Shown: positions 24,336 through 35,478 of the stretch, piece after piece | Numbering within the stretch: the stretch's first letter is position 1 | Layout: the number at the start of each line of letters is the position of its first letter | Assembly (NCBI GenBank): GCA_024752435.1 | Contig: CP103028.1 | Location: 1,178,001 to 1,242,000, forward strand | Source of the DNA: Allantophomopsis cytisporea | Lineage: Eukaryota > Ascomycota > Leotiomycetes > Phacidiales > Phacidiaceae | Length of the DNA: 64,000 nucleotides | Direction: 5' to 3' | Notes under the pieces: generated by a model | What the model was told of the DNA's origin: nothing | Databases searched by the model: none | The model's input: the letters and a program-made list of their open reading frames with translations, nothing else | Translations under genes and position numbers: made by a program

Positions 24336-25096
24336 ATAATTTCAACCTCCCCCTATGGAAAATAAAATCACCAACTTTTTTTGTCTTCTTCTTCCTACCT
24401 TTACCTTAAACTCTACCTTACCTACTACTCTACCTACCTACCATATAAATATTTTCTACTCTTTATTATCTTATTCGGAATCGGAAAGGGTGATTTCGTG
24501 ACGGTGACCATAGCGATGGCGATGGCGAAGGCTGCCCCTACGCCTCATATATTGTTTAGTCACTACATTTCACATTCCATCGGTGCTGGTGGTGGGAAAG
24601 GCAGGCAGGCCGGCCGGCTGGGCTTGGGGGGTTTGACGGTACCGCTTTTCGCTCGGTCGGTTGCGTGTGCATTGCGCTGGGTTGTTGCATTGTGCCGCTT
24701 GCTTGGAAGCTTTCTTTTCGGGATGCTGTGGTTCGGTGTGGTGCCGGTGCGCTGTGCTGTACTGCAACTGTCCTGTTATTTGTGCGGCTGGGGTATATAT
24801 TGGATATGTATATTTTTGTTCGTGCCTGTTTGTGTTTGTGTTTGTGTTTGTGATGGATTGTATATAGTTGCATAGTTGAAGTTTTTTGAATGTTTTTTTG
24901 GTTGTGCTTGTGTGTTATGGAGTGATTTGAATGATGTGAATGATGTCAATAGTCCGATGCGATGTGGAGCGCTTCTTCGTGATGCGCTATGACGACAATG
25001 ATGCTGTTGATGATCCGGATGATGGATGGTAGATGGCGGATGGTGAATAGTGGGGTTATGGTGGGATGATATCATGTGCTGTATAGACTGTAATGT

Positions 25097-25136
25097 GAGA
25101 TGAGATGAGATGAGATGAGGTGAGGTGGGATGAGAT
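25097..25136. repeat. (GAGAT)n repeat
   Basis: Four perfect GAGAT units then diverged copies. The complementary CATCT/TCATC type occurs at 25258-25300, so the two could pair. Confidence 0.75.
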
Positions 25137-25267
25137 GACGAAGTGATGATAACTAGTGAAGATACAGTATCGCTTCAAGACGTCATTGTAAGTATACTCA
25201 CTATCGTCGCAATGAAGTCAGTAGATAGATGAGATGTAAATACCTTGTATCATCACATCTCATCTTC

Positions 25268-25288
25268 TCATATCTCATATCTCATATC
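25268..25288. repeat. (TCATATC)3 repeat
   Basis: Three perfect 7-bp units. Confidence 0.8.
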
Positions 25289-27190
25289 TCCATCTCATGT
25301 CCATCACCTCCATCCTAGAATAGAAATTATCAATTCATCATATAATCACTTCAAGCATGTCGTCCCATCAACCTTCCATCAAGCTTCACTCTACGTGATA
25401 GGTCCCAGATATCTGTTTCCGCCTATCATGTCTGTTTGGCTGAGATTGGTGGGCTGGTGGGCTGGTAGGTTGGTTGGTCTGCGTGGTCTGCGTGGTCTGC
25501 ATGCTCTGCGGTGCGTGGTCTGTCATGCTGTACGTAGTACGTAGTACTTCCATCCAGTCTACCGGTACCATCTTCGTCGGGCTTAGCGTTGCTTTCCGCT
25601 CCGTGCCGAGCCGGTGGGTGTTGCTTTGTTTGGTTCGGTTTGAGGAGGATTTGAGGGGTTGAAGGTGGTTGAGGAGGGTTCGAGTGAGGGCTGAGAAGAG
25701 TTGGTTTGTGAAGAGTGGAGTCGGGGGAGGATCTGGTAGGTTGTGACGAGATGGGGTTGATAATGAGATATTTGCTTGAGATGTTTGACAAGATTTGTGG
25801 ATGATATTATGGATTGGATTTCTGAATAGACTATGGATCGCCTTCAACTTGGGCTGAGCTGGTGATGGTTATGAGGGATGGAGATGAGATGTGAAGGTTG
25901 ATATGAGGTTGATATACGAAGTGGGATTTGAGATGTGGGGTTGATGTAAGGTGGTGTTGTGACGGTATCAGGCTAAGATTAGAACGACTGTGGAATGTAG
26001 TTTATTTAAGGTACAATTACCGTACGCAGTACACAGTTCACGATAAATTGTAGGAACAAACTTCGACGTTTATGCTCATGGGATTTTGGCTACCATTTAA
26101 GGATTTTGGGGAGGCTCCGTATGCCTGTTTTGTTGAGTTTGATACTTGGTGAGGGACGGATATATTATGGAGAATTTCAGCGATCTAGTTAAGTTAAAGG
26201 GATTTCAATGACAGTGTGCTTTAGTTTAAGATGAAGATAGGTTCGGATATATTTTCGATTATTTTTGTATATGTATTTATATTTATGCAAATCTTCGTTG
26301 AGATTTTGTCGATTATTTATAAAACAAATATGATTTATTTAAGCATAGGAAATAATCTTTTACGATATTCATGAGCAGACGCGTGACAAAAAGTAATATA
26401 TTTCACAAAATCCATGAATGAAACCATGGAGAGGAAGCTTAATTTGGAAAGACAGATTTCAAAAAGGAAGTAGAATAGGTTTCATTATCCATCGAAATTG
26501 ACAGTATCAGATCAACAGATACAGAGAGACTGTTCACGCCAATTTAAGCATATCGCCAAGTATGATCATCAACCTTAGACGAGCCCCAGTTTTCTCCACA
26601 CCCGCTACGACGTTTCCACAAGTCTGATACGAATCTGATTCCATTTATCAATCAATCGCAGGTAAGGATGTGCGAAGAGATTGCTTGCAGAATGATATAT
26701 TCTCACGGGATATGAGGGAGTCTACATTTATTCTGGTAAGATTATTACTTTCAAGTCTGTCACGTCGCGTCTACAAGTATACTTCGCATCAAATCTCAAA
26801 ATGATGCTCGGGACGACGTCAGAATAGACCTACTCATTCCCTGAACGGTGGACTCTACTCTCAGTCCCAATATTTGAACAGTTTTCATACTTGAAGTCGG
26901 CACTGAGAAATAAGATAGCTGGGATCCAAAAGGCAAAGGTGCTGAGGGCGTCGAGGGCACCAAAGGGCGTTACCTTGCTGCAGGCTCTTACTCTTCCCGT
27001 GAAAGATAAGTACTCAGCTATGTCCCACTCTCATTTTCTTCCCTTTTGCGCACTTCAAACGTCGATATCCTGCACCTCTGTGTTATCACTTCATCAAGCT
27101 ATTGCTTGCCTTGGATTCTATTCGCTACCTTATTCTTGTTTGTTTGTCTGCCTCGCTGCGCCCTCAACGCCCTCGAATCCTGCTTTCAAC

Positions 27191-28063
27191 ATGGGCTCAC
27201 CCTTGGACATGGATATCGACTGGAGCAAGTGGCTCAATGATGTGGAGGAGGAGCCCACACCTGCATGCAGCTTACCTCATGATCGTCCAACTATGGACAG
27301 TTCTGAGGAAGCTGATGCCTGGTGAGTTTTTTTTTTCTCTCACTAATAGCCCCCTGGTGGAAGAAGGTGCTCTTATGGAACCCTATTCCAAAATGCTTGC
27401 GATAAGGCATCGGGTACAACCACCAATGATGTCAGTTCCATTGGATATGACACGACGGCCCTTACAGCCCCATGCGGCAGTGAAGACCAAATTTTCGAAG
27501 CATTCCAGGGTTCTGCTTCTATTCAATATGGCAGCGCACCGGTCCTCAACAACGAGACTGAACATGGTGGGTACATGATACCCAGCCATGTAGGAACCGC
27601 GACTATCGGAGAAGTTTCCGAAGTGTGGATGAATGATCTTCTGTACGATGGAGAATATCCTCATCCTGACCCTGGATCACATCTGTACCCTGCTCCTAGC
27701 CAGTATGAACCCAGACTTGCACCCGTTACCGAGGCCGGACAGATTTTATACGAAGCACCCATTCAGGTTCATCAAGGCTTGCCAGGTGGTCGCCATGATA
27801 TTCACACTGTGTCACCCTCATCCACTCAGAACATACCGACATGCTCATATGCTCAGTGCAATGGCATGACCTTTGGTCGCAGAACTGATCTCCAACGACA
27901 CATTAAGACAATTCATACCCCGAAACGTTACTATTGCCCCGTACCGAACTGTCGCAACAACAATGGCGAGGGCTATAGCCGTTTGGACAAGATGAAGGAG
28001 CATCAGTGGAAGCATCACGCTGACCTTGGTTTTAACAAGCAATTTCGTGGTCGAAGAGGCTGA
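27191..28063 (+). CDS. C2H2 zinc-finger protein, tandem paralogue A
   Basis: Two exons: 27191-27321 and 27367-28063; 275 residues. The intron has a strong GTGAGT donor and CTCACTAATAG branch region. The AG next to that branch would give only a 28-nt intron and the wrong frame, whereas the AG at 27365-27366 gives 45 nt and keeps the frame. The N-terminus is acidic (MDIDWSKWLNDVEEEP). The C-terminus has two C2H2 fingers: CSYAQCNGMTFGRRTDLQRH with a following IKTIH, and CPVPNCRNNNGEGYSRLDKM with EHQWKHH, ending in a basic tail. It is likely a nuclear DNA-binding regulator; targets unknown. A related finger pair is encoded 1.8 kb downstream, implying tandem duplication. Confidence 0.8.
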
Positions 28064-29352
28064 GGAGAAGAGCGGATGGAGATATGATGAATTTTCTTGC
28101 TTTGTCATGACTTTGTTTAAAACTCCTTTTGTCTTTCATTGATATTTTACGGGGCCAGACAGGATTAATGGACGCACCCATTATATATTTTCAAGAGCAC
28201 ATGGTGTTCGGCAACAAGTTGTGGATGCTACGTCCGTGGTTACTGCCTTCAGCTTCCTGATATGACACTCTTTTATGCTTTCTGTTTTCTTTTCAAGTCT
28301 ACGAGTGTTTTGAGGATGAAATGAGCTTGAATTTAGTTAAATTATCTTTGTCTTTATTGAATGAAATTTTATACCTACACCATCCTGAAGTATAACAAGT
28401 GAACTAAATACGAATCAACCAAGGGGCCTTGAGCAGCGTTCAAGTAGATACGGGTCCCTACCTTCGTTGTACGTAAATTCAGACTCGTCACTATGATATT
28501 CATAATTTCGGTCGCAAGGCTCAATTGGCTGTGCCAATCAAATCATTGAGTAATGGCGTAAGTAGCATTCTCCAAGTCTTGCATGATCACTTAACTCCAA
28601 CAATAAAGCTCCCTCAATCAACATACGCTAGAATATCTCGAATATTCTGCAGATAACTTATGATGAATACAATCCTGCCTTGGGAAGCCGCCGATTCACT
28701 AAATCTGGCCACGCACTCAAACGAGGCTGAGGGCGCCGAAGGACATGAGGGCACTGCTCGAGGGCACTGCTTGAGGGCACTGCTGAGTCGCCGTTAATTG
28801 GAAATGCATTTGAATATAAATACTAAAAGAATATCCCACAGTCATGACCTTCATCCGCTCAACAACACATCGCGCGACATTAACATCCTTCTGCTATATA
28901 CTCCAATAAGAGTATCTGAATCCAACAAAGTGATACATTTGAATGGCCCACCACTTCACAAGCCTCGCCGTAACAATGTGCCCTCATAGTACCACCTATA
29001 CTAGGCTGTTCCCTCGTAATGCCTTCGCAGTACCGTCGCTGTGTCTTCACAGTGCCCTCAGAGTGCCTGCAATTTTCATACGCAGTGGTTATGGTAGACA
29101 TATATATAGCAACAATATCAGAAACACACATACTTCAATATAAATAATCCAATATTAAGAGTATCCACTTTCCTATTTTTGGCTTCCCGTCTCCCTCTAT
29201 CATATTAAGCATATCATACATTCCTGTCGCTGGTGTTAAGCTTGCTTCTCCACTTAGTGTTTTGTCTTTGATTGATGGGTTACCCTGGTACGATAGTGAT
29301 ATTCCATAGTTATGTTTCCTAATGTGAGCAGATATTTATAAATATACTGCTC
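28064..29352. other. Intergenic between the C2H2 paralogues
   Basis: Holds the GAGGGCACTG minisatellite and its inverted copies (listed separately). No upstream exon for the second paralogue could be placed in frame with the acceptor near 29367. Confidence 0.5.
28746..28784. repeat. 13-bp GAGGGCACTGC minisatellite
   Basis: Three tandem units, T(C/T)GAGGGCACTGC, at 28746, 28758 and 28771. Inverted partial copies occur at 28979-28987 (GTGCCCTCA) and 29050-29060 (CAGTGCCCTCA). Confidence 0.8.
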
Positions 29353-29367
29353 AAATAATAATTGCTT

Positions 29368-30228
29368 TACAGGTATTCTCTTGCTAAACTCAAGGGCTTC
29401 TACGACGTTCCTCAGGGCCCCATTCCTAGAACTCAAAGAGACCAAAATGAGTGGAGCATTGCCAATGATGCCAACAATATCGCCTTAAGTCCTGAGGAGA
29501 TATCTATCGATGCTTTTGTAAATGAGCATGGGCTCACAATGCCTGATTTCTCATTTAACTGGGACAATTACATCTTTGAAAACAACTCCAACCCTCTTTA
29601 TACTCAGTCTAGTACTTAGATATCCGGTGACAGTGAGAATGGAGAGAGCATGTGGCAACAGTCCATCCAAAATGATCGAATTTTGCCAGATTTTAGTCAG
29701 CATCATGAGAACCACGATGTATTACCTTCCTTAACACAAGGCAAGTTGAAATGCCTGCGTACTACCAAGTGTGCTCGCCTGACATTCACTCGTCGAATTG
29801 ATCTGACACGCCATATCGAGACCATTCACTCTGGAAGACGCCACAGCTGTGCGGTTCCTGGTTGCTACAACAGTCGTGGTAGAGGGTATTGTCGTGCAGA
29901 TAAGGTCCAAGAACATCAACGGAAGCATCATGCGGAACTCGGATACAGGAAGAAGGTTCGGAAGCGAAATAACAACGAGGAACGTTGTTCTTCAGGAGAG
30001 GAAGGGGAAGAGTGTATGACTTCAATGACTTTTTCGACTTGGAATGACTTTTTTTTCTTTCTTTTCTTTTACTGCAGAAAAAAAACTCGAAAGCAACGCA
30101 ACGAGAAGGAATGTCTTATGTCAAGAGAGCGATGTGGAACAACACGTATTTCTTCGATTCTTTTGGACTTGAACTGGTACTTTAGAAATCATCTATTGGA
30201 GTGTGTAGCTGTCAGAGCATGTGGCTGA
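29368..30228 (+). pseudogene. C2H2 zinc-finger paralogue B, in-frame stop
   Basis: A reading frame opens after a TTTACAG acceptor-like site and continues to 30228, broken only by TAG at 29617-29619. After the stop the same frame encodes two fingers closely like those of paralogue A: CLRTTKCARLTFTRRIDLTR with HIETIH, and CAVPGCYNSRGRGYCRADKV with QEHQRKHH. A basic tail (RKKVRKR) and an extra low-complexity C-terminus follow. Three readings are possible: a pseudogene; a 102-nt intron from 29518 (GTAAAT) to 29619 (ACTTAG) that removes the stop and keeps frame; or a shorter 192-residue protein starting at the ATG at 29650. No first exon with an ATG was found, which favours decay. Confidence 0.5.
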
Positions 30229-31008
30229 ACTTAAACTTCTGCCATGTAAAAGTCTCTTAATTTGCATGTTTCCCAGCTGGGTAGGGTATCTAGAGCTTCT
30301 TGTATCTCAGTTACACTGCAGAGTAGATCCTGATTCTTCGGTCTCTTCAATTGTTCGAGTATTCTTGCTTTCTACACTGGTGAATTCGACGATATCTTCA
30401 AGAGAGGATTGAAGATGGCGAATTTATAAGAGGAGACCAAGCACCCAATTACCATAGACTTGATGGCACTAAATCGGTTCTTTATTCAAAGGCAAGCAAT
30501 GGTTCAAGTCTTGACAAACCGAGTCTAACAGTACAATTAAGAGAAAAGCCTAATTTAAAGTATGAAAAATAAAGCGCTGCATACAATAATTGTGATTTTG
30601 CCCAAATCTTTAAGCTAAATACCGTCCCATCGAACAGACTCCGCGAAATTGGAATTTCGACCCAAGGACCAAGCCTGATCGCAGAAGCAGATACAAAGAT
30701 ATCTGATCAGACAGAGATTCTTCACAAAAGGGTCCTATATTTTGGATAACGTGTTAACCGTGTCGCATATGTATATAAGTGACACAGCTGCCATTGTAGT
30801 AAAGTAAATTGACTCCAGCTACTTCAACTTCTGTTTCCTAAGCACAGAGTTTGAAACATTAAGTAACACCAGAGCTAGAATTCCGTCCAGCCCGGAGTTT
30901 ACAAACCCCTCGACCAAAACCTAACCATCTGCGGCTCTCCTTAGAGCTTTGGAGAAGCAAGTCTACCTACAAATAAGCACAACCGGCCATCAGCAGACAA
31001 CATAGAAC
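30229..31008. other. Intergenic, no gene seen
   Basis: AT-rich, with a TATA-like TATATAAG near 30771-30780 on the plus strand but no ORF following it. The right part is probably the 3' untranslated region of the minus-strand RidA gene. Confidence 0.5.
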
Positions 31009-31645
31009 TCACAAAGAAGCCGTGCACTCAATTTCCACATCCGTACCCAATGGAAGTTGATGAACAGCAACGCAAGTTCTCGCCTTTACACAAATCAGCA
31101 CAATCCATATCCAAGGTCCCAGTTGGTAGATGACTTCAAGCATCCAATCATCCAACCCTCTCATCAAGAACAACTAGAGAGCAAGCAAACTCACCGGCTT
31201 AGGATCCTTAGTAAAAACCTTCTCATAAGAACTGTTCATAGCCCCGAAATTTGCCATATCAGTGATAAAGACATTGACCTTAACAACAGAATCGATGCTC
31301 GAGCCAGCAGCCTCAAGGACAGCACGGAGGTTATTCAAAGCTTGCAACTATCAAAGTTAGATCCATTCACCCATTCACCCCATCCATAATCTCCTCCGAC
31401 GCAAAACATCAAACCCATCCACTCAGCCCTATCCATCACCCACCCCAATCCACAAGAAAAATAGAAATCTAGTGAAAATAACTCACAGTCCTCGCAGCAA
31501 CATCCCCCTCAGCAAAAGCATTAGTAGCAGGATCAATCCCGATATTCCCGGAGCAGAATACGAATCCGTTCGACTTGATAGCCTGCGAGAAGAAAGGGAG
31601 GGGGGCGGGGGCAGCGGTGGTGAGAACTGCTTCGTTGGAGGGCAT
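31009..31645 (-). CDS. RidA/YjgF/UK114 family enamine/imine deaminase
   Basis: Three exons: 31645-31487, 31347-31195 and 31083-31009; 128 residues, the normal family length. All junctions are phase 0 (donors GTGAGT twice). Family role: hydrolysis of reactive 2-aminoacrylate and related enamines/imines made by PLP enzymes, protecting metabolism in cytosol or mitochondria. Visible marks: CSGNIGIDPATN near the start, LNNLRAVLEAAGSSIDSVVK, VNVFITDMANF in the middle, and the terminal RTCVAVHQLPLGTDVEIECT carrying the arginine, proline-leucine-glycine and final glutamate expected at the ligand pocket. The start MPSNEAV is the only ATG in frame; no mitochondrial presequence is visible. It lies downstream of erdS on the same strand, 721 bp away. 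Confidence 0.95.
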
Positions 31646-32365
31646 ATTTGCGGATTGATATACAAGACTGAAGACTGAAGGGTGACTACTGAAGACTGAA
31701 GACAGCTTTGAATGATATAGAAGAGGCCAAGATTTCAAAAATCGAATTGCAAGATGTCAGAATCAGAATCACAGGAATTGAGAATTGGTATTATAAGAAG
31801 GAGTTTGTCATGCGACTTGTCATTCGGAGGGGTAAGTACGCAGTAAACCTTGACGAAGTGGGCGAATCCCACTCTTGCTTGGGCGGATCTTGGCCATGGG
31901 GGGGATTTTAATGCCTTGGGGGTAAGGTGTAAAGCTCATGTGGGCTGGGAAGTCACGGAGTGTGCTTCTGAATTGCACGTCCACCAGAATCGATTATGGC
32001 GCACATGATATTCTCGGTTTGGAGCTTTACATCCCTTGTTCTGAAGATGGAGCAGCTGTGAGGAAGGTTTACTATAACATTCATGTATTTCATAGCTGTA
32101 TTAGAGACTACGATCAACAAAATCCAGTCCCAATGCATTCTCAATCCCCACAACGCAAAGCCAAATCACAAATGCACCACAAATGCACAACCACTCAAAA
32201 GTAAACACTGATAAAACTCAAGGATATAATTACTACAAGTAAACAAAACAAAGATGGGAATCTCTACAAAAAGAAACAAAAACAAAGCGGAGCCAACCAG
32301 AACCAAGAATCATCTCCCTCATCATCCAACCATGCACGCATTGCCTAACAATTCAGCCAACCATT
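31646..32365. other. Intergenic between ridA and erdS
   Basis: RidA promoter side and erdS 3' side; no gene or repeat is seen. Confidence 0.6.
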
Positions 32366-35300
32366 CTAACCCTCACTCTCCAAGAACGCCATAAGCGCTC
32401 TAATACCGCTAGCACCCATAGCACCATGCGGATACGCAACGTAGACAGGCTCGTCACGAGCACCGAGCTTGGCTCTGAACTCAGACTTGTTGGTAAGATG
32501 CAGACGCTTCTCAATAGCCTCATAGGACTTCTTGAGGGCGCGAACCTTGTGTCTGCCGAGGTTACGACCACCAGTCATCTCCTTGGAGGCGCCGGTACCG
32601 AATGTAACGGACTTGACGTCGGGCTCAGACATAGAGAGCTGATGGATGGCGTGGAGGGTGAGAGCCTCGATGGTGCCGGATGGGGCGTTGGGGAACTCGA
32701 GCGAGAACTTGACCTGGTAGCCGTGCTGGGGCGAGAGCTGGTGTAGCACGCAGATGGCGTGGATGACTTCGTCCTTGCCTTGGGCGTAGAAGTAGCGGCG
32801 GTGCTCGGGGTCGACCCATGGGCGGATCTCGGTGAGATGGACTTGTTGGCCCTTGCGGTTTGCCTGCCAATCCTTGACGCGTGCGTCTACCTTTCTACGG
32901 AAGTCGTCGGGGATGTGCGTGCCCTTTGGAATCTCGAGAAGCTTGACGCCTTCCTTCTCAGTGTGGCGAATCTTACGGGCTACATCGTGGTCTCTCTCGG
33001 CAGGGTTGTTGCGTGGGTCGACGCGCTCTTCGGCTGCTGCTGAAAGGGTTCTCCATGAGTACTTGTCGGCGAGGTACTCTTCAATCTCAGGACCGATGAT
33101 CATCCAGATCAACTTGAGGTCCTTGTGCTCATCGCGCATGTATTGCAAGAAAGCAGTGACCGTCTTGGCATACTGGGCCTTGTCACAAAGTGGCTGACCA
33201 ACAACGATAGCGTGAGAACCTTGCTTGACCCATCCCTGAGCAGCACCAGTGTCTGGGTGGCGCCACACATTGTAACGGTCATCAAGCCATGAGGTGTTCG
33301 CCGCATCACCATAGTTGGCAATCAACTTCTCCAATGGCTGGAAGTCATGCTTGCCAGGCTCGGTCCACACGTAATCCGGAGATTCCCAAGGTGGGTTTGT
33401 GGTGCTAGCATCTTCGTGACGGAGAGTATGCACTTTGGGTTTCAATGGGAACGATTTTGGATCGCGTGGGAAGAGAGAGGCGAGTCTAATGTTGCCAAGG
33501 TTCAAGAAAAGGTAGAGAAGTCGTTCAAGACCAATACCAGCACCTGCGTGTGGTGGGGCTCCCCATCTGAAACCCTCCATGTAATCCTCCATAGATTCCG
33601 GGTTGACACCAACCTTCTTCATTCTCTTCTCGAGGAAAGTGGCATCGTGGATACGTTGCCCTCCCGTAAGAATCTCCTGACCTCTCATAAAGATGTCAAA
33701 AGAGTTGGTGTACTCTGGGTTCTCAGGATCCGGCATGCAGTAGAAAGGTCTAGCAGATGCTGGGAATTTGTCAAGGATATAGTAGTCGGTATGGTACTTC
33801 TCTCTGACCAAAGCACCGAGACGACGCTCAGCGGCAGTGGCAAGATCTTCGAGAGGAGATGGTGGGTTGCCATCATCGTCGACCCATCCGTCCTCGATCA
33901 ACATCTGGACACCTTCCTTGAAAGGAATTCTTGGAGTTTCCTCCAGCCAAAGCACCTTCTCATGAGGATAATAGTGGGAGATAATTTCGATTTCGTGAGC
34001 GAAACGATCGTAGATACTCTGCCAGAGGTGCTTGAACATGCCATCAATCATGTTAAGAGCCTCATGGTAATGCTCCTCAAGAGCCATCTCGATATCCAAA
34101 CCGGTGTATTCGGTCATATGGCGGGGAGTGTTGCTGTCCTCAGCGCGGAAGACAGTTCCGATTTCGTAGACTCGCTCGAAATCAGCAGCGATACACATCT
34201 GCTTGGCCAATTGAGGGGATTGAGCCAAGAAAGCTGGACGTCCGAAGTAGTTGACTTCAAAGACAGTGGCTCCAGATTCGGTAGCTCCTCCTTGTAACTT
34301 TGGAGTATGGATCTCCATGAAACCTTGCTCATCAAGGTAAGAGCGGAAGATATTACAGATACCTGCTTGAATGCGGAAAATACTCTGCGAAGAAGCAGTT
34401 CTCAAGTCGACAACTCTGTTGTTCAATCGCATACGTTGTGGGAGGGATCGCTTGTTGTGGTGGTTGGTGAGGATGGAACGCTTGCTAATAGGACTGGTAA
34501 TGCCATTCTCGGAAATAGCAGAGATGGGGCTCATGGCTCCGTTCTGACGGCGAGTCGGAGAAAATTCTTGGGATGCTCGAGGAGAATCAATAGAAGCTCT
34601 TGCTCGTCGAGGCGAATCAAGGGAGGTTCTTTGACGTGGAGAATCCATGGAACCTCTCGAAGATGGAACGGCCTCATCATCACTGCTATCTTCTTGGTCC
34701 TTGTTGATGTTTTCGGCATCGTACACGGTGAATGGGACATTTTCGGTCAACTTAGAGACCATATGGATTTCTTCGATGCCAATCTCAAGATCGTGAATTG
34801 TGGCGTTCTTGACTTTCTGGGGTGGTCGGCGGAGTGTACCCTTGACCAAAACAATGGTTTCGGTAGGGTAATGCTCAACGGAGCGCACCATTTGTTCGGT
34901 GATCATACCTGCAGTGATTTTATCTACTCAATTAGCCATGGCTCGGTACAAATGTGATGTGCAGTTGTCTTTGACTTACCAGAAGCAACACCCGCGGACT
35001 CGGCGCTCTGCAAAACACCTTGGATGGTGATGGTTTGCTGGCGGAACAGCAGGAACACGAATTTCGCGCTCATGCGACGAATGGTGTGGACTCTGGCTCT
35101 GAAAGTGATGGTCTTGCCCTCCATGAGAGCATCAAAGTTCTTGAAATCAAAGCGGTCCTCGTGAGTCCACTTCTTACTCATGTTCAAACTGAGGGGCTTG
35201 TACAAGGCCGTGAGCTCCTCAGGACCCTCCTGCAAGAATTGTTCATCCTTACGCTTGAATTCCTGCTGTTTGTCGAGGTTTGCAGACTTTCTGCGTTGTT

Positions 35301-35478
35301 TGTCCTCACTCTTTCGCTTTCGCTCCTGTTCAAGGACCTTGGAGTCTTTACGATTGACGACGTCGACGGATCCATTGCTGCTTTTGCTTTCTGGGGTATC
35401 GATAGACGAACGCGGCGTCGTGGTGCCGGAGGTCTTGAAGCTCTTGATCTTGTCAAGAGGTTTCTTAAGAAAAGACAT
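32366..35478 (-). CDS. erdS: Ergosteryl-3-beta-O-aspartate synthase (AspRS-DUF2156 fusion)
   Basis: Two exons: 35478-34980 and 34908-32366, intron GTAAGT..CTGCAG, 1013 residues, far longer than an ordinary AspRS (about 550-600). Order: basic N-terminal extension (1-100); anticodon-binding OB fold; Ser/Pro linker (about 239-312); class II synthetase core with motif 2 (TVFRAEDSNTPRHMTEYTGL, about 418-437) and motif 3 (GAGIGLERLLYLFLNLGNIR, about 622-641); then a DUF2156 domain (about 690-1013) with GSHAIVVGQPLCDK and the terminal GAMGASGIRALMAF. This architecture is that of fungal ErdS, which charges tRNA-Asp and transfers aspartate to the 3-beta hydroxyl of ergosterol. The protein is expected to be in addition to, not instead of, the housekeeping AspRS. 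A divergent hydrolase gene lies 3.5 kb away. Confidence 0.93.

Larger units (their letters stand above)
24336..27190. other. Gene-poor intergenic with simple repeats
   Basis: No convincing coding region. Contains GAGAT-type and TCATATC-type repeats and long TGTTTG/GGTTG-rich stretches up to 25.9 kb, then AT-rich DNA, then the leader of the first C2H2 gene. An in-frame ATG at 27020 would extend that gene by 57 hydrophobic residues but is judged to lie in its leader. Confidence 0.5.

Noticed and set aside
27322..27349. 28-nt intron in the first C2H2 gene
   Set aside because: Below the usual minimum intron size and gives a frame that stops at 27578; the AG at 27365-27366 gives 45 nt and the right frame.
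33347..34297. 316-codon plus-strand ORF across erdS
   Set aside because: Antisense shadow of the AspRS catalytic domain.
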